A stretch of DNA of 64,000 nt from Alsobacter ponti (GTDB lineage: Bacteria > Pseudomonadota > Alphaproteobacteria > Rhizobiales > Beijerinckiaceae): positions 124,001 to 188,000 of the forward strand of contig NZ_JANCLU010000008.1 of the NCBI RefSeq assembly GCF_024294805.1, written 5' to 3'. The notes under the pieces are model-generated. The model saw nothing but the letters and a program-made list of their open reading frames with translations. It was not told the origin of the DNA and did no database searches. The position numbers and the translations under genes were made by a program. Shown here one piece after another: positions 9,226 to 17,706 of this stretch; position 1 is the stretch's first letter; each line of letters opens with the position of its first letter.

Positions 9226-10965
9226 ATGAAGCGATCTGATTTTATGACAGGCGCGGCCGTTGCCGCCCTTCTGCTCGCGACGCCCCTGGCGCTCGCGACT
9301 TCCGCCGATGCGCAGTCCGCGCGCCGCCACATGCAGCCGATGCATTCCGATTCTCGCGGCATGCCGTCCGACGCGCGCATGCACTCCGACTCGTCGTCCA
9401 TGCGGTCCAGCACGACGACCACCACGCGCGAGACCGTCTCGGTCGAGCAGCTGCGCACCAAGCTTGAGCCCGAGGGCGAATTCGTCCGCGTCTCGAAGCT
9501 CGGAGAGGCGTGGCGTCCGCGCGACGTCGAACGCGACTGGCAGCCCTATACGAACGGCCGCTGGATCTTCAACCAGCAGGTCGGCTGGTACTTCGAATCC
9601 GACGAGCCGTGGGCCGAGATCACCTATCACTACGGCCGCTGGTACGATGATCCCGAGCAGGGCTGGGTGTGGATCGCCGGCACCGAGTGGGCTCCGGCCT
9701 GGGTGGAATGGCGCCGCAACAAGGACTATGTCGGCTGGCGTCCGCTGCCCCCGTCCAACGCTCCGCGTCGTGTCGCCACCCGGCGCGGCGACCGCGGCTA
9801 TGACGTGACCGAGATCCAGGAAGAGTGGGTCTTCGTCCCGACCCGCGAGATCACGACCGAGCGGATCACCACGGTTCGCATCGAGCCGAGCCGCGTGGTC
9901 GAGGTCTATCGTGACGCGCGGCCGATCGGCAGCGTCGAGCGGCGCGGCTCCTACGCCGTGAACTTCGCCCTGCAGCCGCAGGTGCTGGAGCGCGAAGCGA
10001 ACATCCGCATCGAATCGCGCAACATCCCGCGCGCCGAGGCGGCCCCCGTGCCTCAGCCGGTCCGCGCCATCGCGACCGAGGAGCGCACGACCACCTCGAC
10101 CACGAGCACGCGCCGCGACGGCCAGGACAACCGTCCGGCGGCCTCCGACACGGAGCAGCGTCCCGGCCAGCCGCCGCGTCCCGGTCAGGCTCGCGGCACG
10201 GAGCCGAACGATCGTCCGGCGGCGGCCGACGCCCAGAAGAAGGGCGAGGACGCCAGCAAGCGCATGGGCCAGGACACCTCGCCCGGCGCCAAGCGGCCTG
10301 ACGCGACCGGCGCGGTGAAGCGGCCGGGCGAGCAGGACAACCAGGCCGCCAAGCCCGACGATCAGTCGAAGGGCAAGACCGCGACCGACTCGACCAAGCC
10401 GGACGACCAGTCGAAGGGCAAGGCCGCGATGGACTCGGCCAAGCCCGACGACAAGTCGAAAGGCAAGGCCGCGACCGACTCGACCAAGCGCCTGCCGGCG
10501 AACGCCAACGCCGGCGGCGAGGATCGCGGCCAGAACCGCGCCGAGCAGCGTCGTCCCGCTAACGCGGCGGCCGGCGAGGACAACGCCAAGTCGAACCGCA
10601 GCACGGCCGAGCAGCAGCAGCGCCGCCTGCCGGCGAACGCCAACGCCGGCGGGCAGGATCGCGGCCAGAACCGCGCCGAGGAGCGTCGCTCCCCGGCCGG
10701 CGCGGCCAACGCCAACGCCGGCGGCGAGGATCGCGGTCAAAACCGCGCCGAGCAGCGGCGTCCCGAGCAGGCCGGCCAGGCTCGCCGTCCGATGCCGGAC
10801 ACCACGGGCTCGACGCGCCCGGCCGGCCGTTCCGGCGAGTCGCCCGCGATGCAGCGCGGCGGCGAGCAGGGTGGTCCGGCCGCGGCCGGCGGCGCGCAGC
10901 GTCCGCGTCCCGACGCCGGTCCGGCGCAGAAGCGCAAGCTGCCCGACCAGGGCGGCGCGGAATAA
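9226..10965 (+). CDS. Secreted DUF6600-type protein with long repetitive tail
   Basis: 579 residues, preceded by a strong AGAAGGAGG ribosome site. A Sec signal peptide (residues 1-30, ending SADAQS) is followed by a Met/Ser/His-rich linker. The folded domain at about 70-190 is rich in Trp/Tyr: WQPYTNGRW, GWYFESDEPWAEITYHYGRW, GWVWIAGTEW and YVGWRPLPPSN, the repeated YGRW/GWVW pattern of DUF6600. From about residue 290 the chain is Pro/Gln/Arg/Lys-rich low complexity with tandem repeats. It is predicted to be periplasmic or surface-exposed; the function is unknown. The encoded domain is well conserved but the tail probably evolves fast. Confidence 0.85.
   Translation: MKRSDFMTGAAVAALLLATPLALATSADAQSARRHMQPMHSDSRGMPSDARMHSDSSSMRSSTTTTTRETVSVEQLRTKLEPEGEFVRVSKLGEAWRPRDVERDWQPYTNGRWIFNQQVGWYFESDEPWAEITYHYGRWYDDPEQGWVWIAGTEWAPAWVEWRRNKDYVGWRPLPPSNAPRRVATRRGDRGYDVTEIQEEWVFVPTREITTERITTVRIEPSRVVEVYRDARPIGSVERRGSYAVNFALQPQVLEREANIRIESRNIPRAEAAPVPQPVRAIATEERTTTSTTSTRRDGQDNRPAASDTEQRPGQPPRPGQARGTEPNDRPAAADAQKKGEDASKRMGQDTSPGAKRPDATGAVKRPGEQDNQAAKPDDQSKGKTATDSTKPDDQSKGKAAMDSAKPDDKSKGKAATDSTKRLPANANAGGEDRGQNRAEQRRPANAAAGEDNAKSNRSTAEQQQRRLPANANAGGQDRGQNRAEERRSPAGAANANAGGEDRGQNRAEQRRPEQAGQARRPMPDTTGSTRPAGRSGESPAMQRGGEQGGPAAAGGAQRPRPDAGPAQKRKLPDQGGAE
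10351..10762 (+). repeat. In-frame tandem repeats in the DUF6600 tail
   Basis: Three consecutive 45-base units (10351-10395, 10396-10440, 10441-10485) encode KPDDQSKGK-A-DS variants. Three further units (10489-10554, 10624-10689 and a partial one at 10706-10762) encode LPANANAGG-DRGQNRAE-RR variants. Units are nearly identical at DNA level, suggesting recent duplication. Confidence 0.9.
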
Positions 10966-11009
10966 CGGCCCACAAGACGGACGGCCCGCCGCCGTGGCGG
11001 GCCTCTCCG

Positions 11010-11037
11010 GCCCTCGCCCCTCGGGGCGGGGGCTTTT
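11010..11037 (+). terminator. Rho-independent terminator after the DUF6600 gene
   Basis: An 11-base GC stem (GCCCTCGCCCC / GGGGCGGGGGC, one G-T pair, 2-base gap) is followed by TTTTCTT. A second hairpin (GCCCGCC...GGCGGGC) lies just upstream at 10984-11002. The next gene is convergent, stopping at 11042. Confidence 0.8.
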
Positions 11038-11041
11038 CTTG

Positions 11042-11932
11042 TCAGATGGCGCCGAGGCCCGGGGCTTCGTCCGGCGCGAACACGCGCAGCGCGCCGGGCC
11101 GCACGACGAAGCGGGCCGGCGTCATCGCGCGCAGCTCGCCGTCGACATTGATGCGCTTGGGATGAGCGGTGTGGATCTCGAACCACGCGCCATGAAGGGC
11201 GCGCACGTCCGGCGCATGCCGGTGCTCGCCGGAGCGCAAGGCGGGGGCGATCACCGCCAGCCGCCACAGGCGTCGCGTTTCGAGGCTGTACAGGTCGAGC
11301 CGGCCGTCGTCGATGCGCGCGTCCGGCGCGATGGTGAGGCCGCCGCCGTAGTGCCGCCCATTGCCGATGGCGATCTGCAGCGTCTCGACCTCGGCCGCGC
11401 CGCTCGCGCCTGTAATGGTGGCGCGGAACGGCCGCGCCTTGAACAGCACGCGCAGGCTGCCGAGCACGTAGCCGAAGGGGCCGAAGCGCCGTTTCGTCTC
11501 GGCCGCGATGTCGGAGGCCAGCGCGGCGCTGATCCCGACGCTCGCGACATTGAGGAACACGACGCCGTTGACGTCCCCGACGTCGACCGAGCGCACATTG
11601 CCGGAGGCGATGATCTCGGCCGCGGCCGGCAGATCCGTGGGAATGCCCAGCGTGCGGGCGAAGTCGTTGCCGGTTCCGAGCGGAAGGACGCCCAGCGTGA
11701 GCCCGGTTCCGACCATCGCGCCGGCCACGGCGCTCACCGTGCCGTCCCCGCCCCCGGCGATCACCGCGTCCACGGCGTGGCGGTGCTCCTCGACATAGGC
11801 GGGGATGCCGCCGGGCGAGCCGTTCCAGTGCCGCACGATCTCCACACCGGCCGCTTCCAGCCGCGCCGTCGCGGCATCGAGCGGGGCCGAGCCCGACCGG
11901 CTGTCCTGGTTGACGATCAGCATGGCCCGCAT
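11042..11932 (-). CDS. Diacylglycerol/lipid kinase, YegS/BmrU type
   Basis: 296-residue ATP-dependent lipid kinase. It shows the catalytic GGGDGT loop (IAGGGDGTVSAVAG), PLGTGNDFART and the C-terminal NVDGE segment, all hallmarks of the DAGK catalytic family. It would phosphorylate a diacylglycerol-like or related lipid at the membrane. The start is 8 bases after the stop of the PAP2 phosphatase gene, so kinase and phosphatase are probably one unit acting in opposite directions on lipid phosphates. An ATG three codons further in is an alternative start. Confidence 0.9.
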   Translation of the reverse strand: MRAMLIVNQDSRSGSAPLDAATARLEAAGVEIVRHWNGSPGGIPAYVEEHRHAVDAVIAGGGDGTVSAVAGAMVGTGLTLGVLPLGTGNDFARTLGIPTDLPAAAEIIASGNVRSVDVGDVNGVVFLNVASVGISAALASDIAAETKRRFGPFGYVLGSLRVLFKARPFRATITGASGAAEVETLQIAIGNGRHYGGGLTIAPDARIDDGRLDLYSLETRRLWRLAVIAPALRSGEHRHAPDVRALHGAWFEIHTAHPKRINVDGELRAMTPARFVVRPGALRVFAPDEAPGLGAI

Positions 11933-11940
11933 GGCTGCGC

Positions 11941-12648
11941 TCAGTCCACGCCGCGGTCGGCGGACGCGGTCTCGACCGTCCCGCGTCGCTGAAGCGCCAG
12001 CGCGACGCGCCAGCACAACAGCGCCCAGGCGGCCCCCACGCACCAGCCGGCGAGCACGTCGGTGGGCCAATGCACGCCGAGATAGACGCGGCTGGCGCCC
12101 ACCAGCAGCGTCAGAAAGATGACGACGCCGAGGATGTAGGACTTCAGCCGCTTTCGCTCGGCGGTGCGAGCGAGCAGCGCGCCGATGGTGAGGTAGGTGA
12201 CGGCGGACAGCATGGCGTGGCCGCTCGGAAAGCTCAGCGTGTGCACCTCCGCCAGCCGCGCCACCAGGTCCGGCCTGGGCCGCTGGTAGCCCAGCTTGAG
12301 CAGCGAGCTCAACAGCGTGCCGCCGCCGACCGACACGGCAAGCAGGATGGCGGCGTGCCACTTGCGGTCGATGGCGAGATAGAGGACGGCGATCACCGTC
12401 ACCAGCGTCAGGACCGCCGTGCCGCCGAGGCTGGTGATGTCGCGCATCATCGCCTCCAGCCACCACGGGCCGATCGGGTCCGCGTGGTCGCCCGGGGTGC
12501 GCAGCGCGAGCAGGATGGCGCTGTCGAAGCGATGGGTTTCGCCTTCGCCCACCTCGTCGGCGATCTGGAAGAAGCCGAACAGCAGCGCCGCCATCACCAT
12601 CAGGCTCACGAGGGAGCCGAGTTCGAGTCGAAAGAGGCGGCGGATCAT
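11941..12648 (-). CDS. PAP2 superfamily phosphatase (membrane)
   Basis: 235-residue integral membrane phosphatase, with about five or six hydrophobic segments. The three PAP2 motifs are complete: Lys118...Arg125-Pro126 (KLGYQRPRP), PSGH at 141-144 and SR-x5-H-x3-D at 186-197 (SRVYLGVHWPTD). Likely substrates are phosphatidic acid or isoprenyl diphosphates, with the active site outside the membrane. I chose ATG 12646-12648 because the upstream extension is Arg/Pro-rich non-membrane sequence without family character. It is paired with the lipid kinase and divergent from topoisomerase IB. Confidence 0.9.
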   Translation of the reverse strand: MIRRLFRLELGSLVSLMVMAALLFGFFQIADEVGEGETHRFDSAILLALRTPGDHADPIGPWWLEAMMRDITSLGGTAVLTLVTVIAVLYLAIDRKWHAAILLAVSVGGGTLLSSLLKLGYQRPRPDLVARLAEVHTLSFPSGHAMLSAVTYLTIGALLARTAERKRLKSYILGVVIFLTLLVGASRVYLGVHWPTDVLAGWCVGAAWALLCWRVALALQRRGTVETASADRGVD

Positions 12649-12775
12649 GAGGGCCCCGTGCGGATGCGGTATGGCGTCGCCGCCATGGTGGCGCGTTCCG
12701 CCCCGCACGGGAACCCGTCTCCGCGCCGGTGGTTGCATCCGCACGGCGCGTGGCGCGCGCCATGACGGGTGCGGG

Positions 12776-14014
12776 ATGGACAGCACGATCGATCTGGACG
12801 CGGGCGAACGCCTCGTCGAGCAGCGCGAGGCGGCGGAGAGCGCCGGCCTCGTCTATGTATCCGACGATGTGCCCGGCATCGGGCGGCGGCGCGCGGGCTC
12901 CGGCTTCGCTTATGTCGACGCGAAGGGCGCGACGGTGCGCGACCCGGCGACGCTGGCGCGCATCCGCTCGCTCGCGGTGCCGCCGGCCTGGCGCGACGTA
13001 TGGATCTGCCCCGTCCCGGAGGGCCACATCCAGGCGACCGGGCGCGACGACAAGGGGCGCAAGCAGTACCGGTACCACCCCAAATGGCGGGAGGTGCGCG
13101 ACGGCTCCAAGTTCGAGCACATGCTGGACTTCGCGCGCGCCCTGCCGGCCCTTCGCCGGCGCGTCGCCGACGACATGGCCGGCGGCCGGCTGACGCGCGA
13201 GAAGGTGCTGGCGACGGTGGTCCACCTGCTCGAGAGCACGCTGATCCGTGTCGGCAATCCGGACTACGCGCGGCAGAACGGCAGCTACGGCCTGACGACG
13301 CTGCGCGACCGGCATGTCAGCATCGACGGCAAGGAGCTTCGCTTCGCGTTCACCGGCAAGTCGGGCAAGACGTGGCGGCTGCGGGTGGCAGACCGGCGCA
13401 TCGCCCGCATCGTCAAGGCCTGCCAGGACATTCCCGGCCAGCACCTGTTCCAGTATTTCGACGAGGACGGCGAGCGGCGGCCGGTTACCTCGTCCGACGT
13501 CAACGCCTATCTGCGCGAGGCGACGGGGCAGGACATCACGGCCAAGGACTTCCGCACCTGGGCGGGTACCGTGCTGGCCGCCATGGCGCTGAAGGAGTTC
13601 GAGGCGCTCGACGGCGCGGCGCGAACCAAGAAGAACGTCAAGGTGGCGATCGAGCGCGTCGCGGCGCGGCTCGGCAACACGCCGACGATCTGCCGCAAGT
13701 GCTACGTCCATCCCGAGGTGGTGAACGCCTATCTCGAAGGCTCGCTGCTGGAGGAAGTGGAGCAGGAGGTCGAGCAGGAGCTCCGCGACGAGCTCGACAC
13801 GCTGAAGCCGGAGGAGGCGGCCCTGCTGGTGCTGCTCAGGAACCGGCTCAACCGCGACATCGCGGCGCGGGAGGCGGCGGAGCGGAGCCGCGACGCGGGG
13901 AGCGGCCAGAAGCGCCGACGCGCGGCCCGCTCGCGCGGGGTCAGCGCGGACGCGCCCAGTGGAACACGCGCCCGTCCCACAGCGAAAACGGCCGGACGCA
14001 AGCGCCGCGCGTGA
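12776..14014 (+). CDS. DNA topoisomerase type IB
   Basis: 412-residue poxvirus-like bacterial TopIB, which relaxes supercoils through a 3-prime phosphotyrosine. Seen are RKQYRYHPKWRE (about 95-105), LRDRHVSIDG, FTGKSGK, DFRTWAGT and the catalytic tyrosine region CRKCYVHP with Tyr310. The C-terminus is a Lys/Arg-rich basic tail. The ATG at 12776 was chosen from conservation. The 3-prime end overlaps the convergent methyltransferase gene by 74 bases, so part of the basic tail is encoded antisense to that gene's C-terminus. PAP2 is divergent upstream. Confidence 0.93.
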   Translation: MDSTIDLDAGERLVEQREAAESAGLVYVSDDVPGIGRRRAGSGFAYVDAKGATVRDPATLARIRSLAVPPAWRDVWICPVPEGHIQATGRDDKGRKQYRYHPKWREVRDGSKFEHMLDFARALPALRRRVADDMAGGRLTREKVLATVVHLLESTLIRVGNPDYARQNGSYGLTTLRDRHVSIDGKELRFAFTGKSGKTWRLRVADRRIARIVKACQDIPGQHLFQYFDEDGERRPVTSSDVNAYLREATGQDITAKDFRTWAGTVLAAMALKEFEALDGAARTKKNVKVAIERVAARLGNTPTICRKCYVHPEVVNAYLEGSLLEEVEQEVEQELRDELDTLKPEEAALLVLLRNRLNRDIAAREAAERSRDAGSGQKRRRAARSRGVSADAPSGTRARPTAKTAGRKRRA

Positions 14015-14795
14015 ACCCCGCCGCGGCCGCCGCGGCTTCGGCTTCCTGCAAGTCGAGGTCCGGATCGCCGCGATACGACCAGTTCATGACGACGAGCGCG
14101 CCCCCCGGCCGCAGCGCGCGGAAAGCGTCCGCGACATGGGCGGCGGCGAGCCCCGCCGAGACCAAATAGGGCATCACGTCCACCGCCAGCACGAGGTCGG
14201 CCGCGCCGTCGCGGACACAGGCGAGGTCCCGTCCGGCATGCAAGGCGAAGAGCAGGTTCGGCGCGTCCTGGGCGACCGCGCGGGCATGGCGCAGCAGACG
14301 GCGCGACACGTCGAGCCCCAGCACGGCATCCACGCGCGGCGCGAGCAGGCGGGCCACCCGGCCCATGCCGCAGCCGAGGTCGATGACTGTGGTGGCGGGG
14401 TCCAGCAGGCCGCGCGAGTCGAGCCAGCCGACGATCTCCCCGCCGGCCGCCTCCAGCAGCGCGGCGTCGCCCAGGCTGTAGAGGGCTACGGCCGCTTCGG
14501 GCGACACGCTGGCGACGCGGTCGAACGTCTCCGCCCAGCGCCGGACCGGGTCGCCGGCTTCCGCAGTCGCGGCGTGGTCGGCATGGTCCAGCACGCCGCG
14601 AACGACGTCCCACGCCCCCGGGCGCTCCCGCCACAAGCGCAGCGGCGCGCCGGCGCGCGGATCCGCCGTCAGCGCCGCCTCGACGTCGGTCTCGTGCTCG
14701 GCCGCGATGATCAGCCGCATCAGCAGCAAGGGGGGCGACAGGCCCTCGTCGAGCCCCGTGGCGACGATGTGCCGAAGCCGCGCCTCGGCGCTCAC
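13941..14795 (-). CDS. SAM-dependent methyltransferase, last gene of the glyco-operon
   Basis: 284 residues. A helical N-terminal part of about 115 residues precedes a class I methyltransferase domain with motif I VIDLGCGMGRVARLLA, acidic LGLDVS, VLAVDVMPYL and a LRPGGALVVMNWSYRG post-motif. It ends FSLWDGRVFHWARPR. The GTG at 14793-14795 overlaps the stop of the upstream acyltransferase gene (GTGA), so translation is coupled. A role as methyl decorator of the cluster product is inferred; small-molecule, protein or sugar substrates are all possible. The last 74 bases overlap topoisomerase IB on the other strand. Confidence 0.85.
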   Translation of the reverse strand: MSAEARLRHIVATGLDEGLSPPLLLMRLIIAAEHETDVEAALTADPRAGAPLRLWRERPGAWDVVRGVLDHADHAATAEAGDPVRRWAETFDRVASVSPEAAVALYSLGDAALLEAAGGEIVGWLDSRGLLDPATTVIDLGCGMGRVARLLAPRVDAVLGLDVSRRLLRHARAVAQDAPNLLFALHAGRDLACVRDGAADLVLAVDVMPYLVSAGLAAAHVADAFRALRPGGALVVMNWSYRGDPDLDLQEAEAAAAAAGFTRGACVRPFSLWDGRVFHWARPR

Positions 14796-15784
14796 GGCGC
14801 GTCGCGTCCGGCCGTCACGACCAGCGTGTGACCATGCCGGTCCGCCGCACCCCAGCGGAACTTGTAGTCCTCGGCCCCGCGCAGCAGGCTGAAGCGCGCG
14901 CAGCCGGCGGCGGCCGCGCGCTCGATGGCGTCGCCGAGGAGCAGGGTGCCGGGGCTCTCGCGCTCGAACTCCGGATCGAAGCCGCTGAGATACGCGTAGG
15001 CGGTCGCGCCATGGCGCAGGCCATAGTAGACGCCGGCCAGCCGCCCACCGATCGTGAGCGCCGTGGCGTCCAGCAGTCCGGTCTCGCTCAACGCGGGCGC
15101 GGCCTGACGGTGGAACGCGCGCACGGCGTCGTCGGCGAGCACGCCGGCCCCGCCCTTGCTGCGCCAGCGCGCCCCATGCAGCCGGAAAAGCGCCTCCAGC
15201 CACGCGTCGAGGCCGAGCCGCGTCGCCTCGACCACGGCGGCCCCGCCGCGCCGTTCGGCGCGATGCCGGGCCATCCGCAGCTTGCGGCGCTGCGCCGCCG
15301 GCACGCTCTCCAGCCCCGCCGCGCAGGCGAGCTCGGGCGCGGTCTCCCCGACGTGCCACTCGGCTTCCCCTCCGCGCCAGAAGAGGTGCTGCAGCGCCGC
15401 CCCGGGCGGAACGTCAGGCCAGACGATCCGGCCATCGGGGCCGGCCGCCGACAGCATGGCGACCGCGAGGGCCGGGCCTGCCGCCGGCTCGTCAGGGTCG
15501 ATCAGCACGTCGTGGAAGTCGGACACCGAGACGCCCAGGGGCAGCAGGCTCCCCGCCGTCGGGTCGCGGTAGAGCGGAGCGAGCGCCACGAGCCGGCGTC
15601 CACGCCTCACCGCGACCGTGGCGAGCTCGCCCGGCGCGAAACTCCGCCACCACGGCAGCAGCCATGAGGGCGACTGGAACGGCGTCGCGTCGGGGCAGCG
15701 CCGCCACAGGGCGTCCCATTCCGCCGCGAGGCCCTGGAGGGCGCTCGCGTCTTCGATCGCGCATTTCGCCAGCGCCACCGTCAT
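14792..15784 (-). CDS. GNAT-fold acyltransferase (CelD/BioF2-like)
   Basis: 330-residue protein of the Acetyltransf_6 (CelD/BioF2-like) type. The N-terminal WDALWRRCPDATPFQSPSW and the C-terminal half containing ALTIGGRLAGVYYGLRHG, AYLSGFDPEFERESPGT and RFSLLRGAEDYKFRWG are the recognisable parts of these double-GNAT proteins. They are typical of exopolysaccharide clusters and may acylate sugar amino or hydroxyl groups. The ATG overlaps the upstream glycosyltransferase stop (ATGA). It could act on an amine exposed by the PIG-L deacetylase two genes upstream; that is inference. Confidence 0.86.
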   Translation of the reverse strand: MTVALAKCAIEDASALQGLAAEWDALWRRCPDATPFQSPSWLLPWWRSFAPGELATVAVRRGRRLVALAPLYRDPTAGSLLPLGVSVSDFHDVLIDPDEPAAGPALAVAMLSAAGPDGRIVWPDVPPGAALQHLFWRGGEAEWHVGETAPELACAAGLESVPAAQRRKLRMARHRAERRGGAAVVEATRLGLDAWLEALFRLHGARWRSKGGAGVLADDAVRAFHRQAAPALSETGLLDATALTIGGRLAGVYYGLRHGATAYAYLSGFDPEFERESPGTLLLGDAIERAAAAGCARFSLLRGAEDYKFRWGAADRHGHTLVVTAGRDAP

Positions 15785-16839
15785 GGCGTCGCCCGCAGCG
15801 CTGGCCGCACGGCGAGCCGGGCGTAAAGATCGAGCACGGCGTCGGTCATGCGGCGCGCGTCGAAGCGTTCGCGCGCCACCGCGCGGCACGCCGCCGGGTC
15901 GATCCGGTCGGCGCGGCCGATGGCGGAGGCCATCTGCTCCTCGTCGTCGACGAGAAAGCCGGTGACGCCGTCGACCACCGCGTCGCGCAGCGCGCCGTTC
16001 GGAAAGGCGATCACGGGGGTTCCGCACGCCGCCGCCTCGCGCGCCACGAGCGAGCTCGTCTCGGCGACCCGCGAGGGGATCAGCACACATCGCGCCGCCG
16101 ACAGCAGGCGGCGCTTGCGGGCGAAGCCGACCGGTCCGATGAAGCGCCGCGCCTCGTCGAGCAGCGGCCGGACCTCGCCTTCGAAATAGGCGCGGTGCGC
16201 GGGGTAGGGATAAAGTTCGCCGGCCGCCAGCAGCGGCACGCCGGCGCGCCGGGCGGCCCGGATCGCCGCGTCGACCCCCTTCTCCGGGCAGATCCGCCCG
16301 AGGAACAGGGCGAAGCTCCGGCGCGCGTGCCGCGCCCGGGCGAGATCGTCCACTGGAACGCCGTTCTCGATGGGTTCGAGCAGCGCGGCCCCGCGCGGGC
16401 ACGCGGCGGCCTGCGACGCGGAGACCGGCAGCAGGAACGTGTCCGGCCGGCTCGGCCGGAACAAAGCCTCCGGGTACCACGAGGGCGGGAGATGCAGGGT
16501 CACGACGGCGGGCGGGCCGGACGGCGGCAGGGTCTCGTAGGCGTCGACGCCGTGCAGGTGGACGACGTCGACCGCCTCGCGGCGCAGGGTTTCGGCGATG
16601 GCGGCGCGGCAGCGCGCCCGCCCGGCGGCGAGGACCGCATTGGTCAGCGGGCCTTCGCAGGCGGGCGTCGCCACGAGTTCGCCGGCGACGCGCGAGCCCT
16701 CGCTGGCCACGACGAGGGAGCGATGGCCCGCCTCGACCAGCGCCCTGTCGATCCAGCCCAGCACCTGCTCCGCGCCGCCGACGGTGTCTGGTGACACCGG
16801 CGCGAAGGGGTAGGCGACGGAGAGCACGGTCAGGCTCAC
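15781..16839 (-). CDS. Glycosyltransferase family 4
   Basis: 352-residue GT-B enzyme. The N-terminal acceptor domain begins VSLTVLSVAYPFAPVSPDTVGGAEQ without its first-codon Met (GTG start), with the glycine motif of GT4. The C-terminal donor domain has FLGRICPEKGVD and the EX7E element ETSSLVARE followed by AAACGTPVIAFPNGA. No membrane segment is evident. The GTG at 16837-16839 overlaps the PIG-L stop (GTGA). Donor and acceptor are unknown; the pairing with PIG-L recalls MshA/MshB and PIG-A/PIG-L pairs. Confidence 0.9.
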   Translation of the reverse strand: MSLTVLSVAYPFAPVSPDTVGGAEQVLGWIDRALVEAGHRSLVVASEGSRVAGELVATPACEGPLTNAVLAAGRARCRAAIAETLRREAVDVVHLHGVDAYETLPPSGPPAVVTLHLPPSWYPEALFRPSRPDTFLLPVSASQAAACPRGAALLEPIENGVPVDDLARARHARRSFALFLGRICPEKGVDAAIRAARRAGVPLLAAGELYPYPAHRAYFEGEVRPLLDEARRFIGPVGFARKRRLLSAARCVLIPSRVAETSSLVAREAAACGTPVIAFPNGALRDAVVDGVTGFLVDDEEQMASAIGRADRIDPAACRAVARERFDARRMTDAVLDLYARLAVRPALRATP

Positions 16840-17693
16840 TTGAGCGCCTCCGGCAGGCCCGCCAGCGCGCGGGCGGCGCGGGCGTGGAGCAGGAAACGGC
16901 GTCCGTCCATGCCCCAGTCGTGCCGTTCGTAGAGCAGCGGACCGGGCGGCAGGCCGGCCCCGTCGCGGGCGGGCGCGAGGCGGAACAGCTCCGGCCCGAG
17001 CGGGAAGCCGGCGAGCGTCCCCGACTGGGTCACGAAACAGGCCAGCAACGCCGCCTTGGCGCTTTCCTGGGCGGGCGTGAGCGCCAGCCGCCACACCGGA
17101 CCCGCCCGGTCGTCCGCGGCGAAGTCGCGCCGCAGCCAGCCGCCGTCGCCGCCGTCGCTGCCATCGCGGTAGAGAGGGGCCTCAACGATGGCGGGCGGCT
17201 CGCCGCCGCGCGCCGCGATCAGCTCCGCCGCCAGATGGACGGCCAGCGCGACGGCGTCGTGGTCCGGGTGGCCGCCCTCGTAGGCATGCGTGAAGACAAT
17301 CCGCGCGCCTTCCAGCTTGTCGCGCAGGTGCAGGGCGATCCAGCCCATGGCCTCCGCCGCGCCCTGGTCGGGCACCAGCAGGGCCGAGAGGGCGGACAGC
17401 GGCACGCCGGCCTGCGTCATCGCCCGCTCCAGCTCGCGCCGCCGCGCGGCGGCGTAGTCGGCCGGGCAGGCGAAGCCGCAGCGTCCCGCGTCGGCCCCGT
17501 CGCGCGGCGCGCCGTCGGTGACGTGCAGGATGCGCGCGCCGGCGAGGCGCGGCAGTTGCCCGCCCAGCATCAGCGTCTCGTCGTCCGGATGCGCGACGAC
17601 GACCACGACGTGATCGGCGTCGACCGGCCCCGTTCCCCCAGCGGCGAGCGCGTCGAGCATCGCCGTGGCGAGGGCGTCGTGGGGCCCGGTCAT
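16836..17693 (-). CDS. PIG-L family N-deacetylase
   Basis: 285-residue zinc-dependent deacetylase of the LmbE/PIG-L fold. The metal-binding motif AHPDDE is at 34-39 and the distal HPDHD at 142-146. Family members deacetylate GlcNAc-inositol (MshB in mycothiol), GlcNAc-PI (PIG-L in GPI) or bacillithiol precursors, and some act on antibiotics or surface sugars. No signal peptide is seen, so it is cytosolic. It starts 13 bases after the barrel-enzyme gene. With inositol synthase in the same operon, an amino-sugar-inositol substrate is attractive but unproven. Confidence 0.92.
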   Translation of the reverse strand: MTGPHDALATAMLDALAAGGTGPVDADHVVVVVAHPDDETLMLGGQLPRLAGARILHVTDGAPRDGADAGRCGFACPADYAAARRRELERAMTQAGVPLSALSALLVPDQGAAEAMGWIALHLRDKLEGARIVFTHAYEGGHPDHDAVALAVHLAAELIAARGGEPPAIVEAPLYRDGSDGGDGGWLRRDFAADDRAGPVWRLALTPAQESAKAALLACFVTQSGTLAGFPLGPELFRLAPARDGAGLPPGPLLYERHDWGMDGRRFLLHARAARALAGLPEALK

Positions 17694-17706
17694 CGCCGCG
17701 CCGCCG

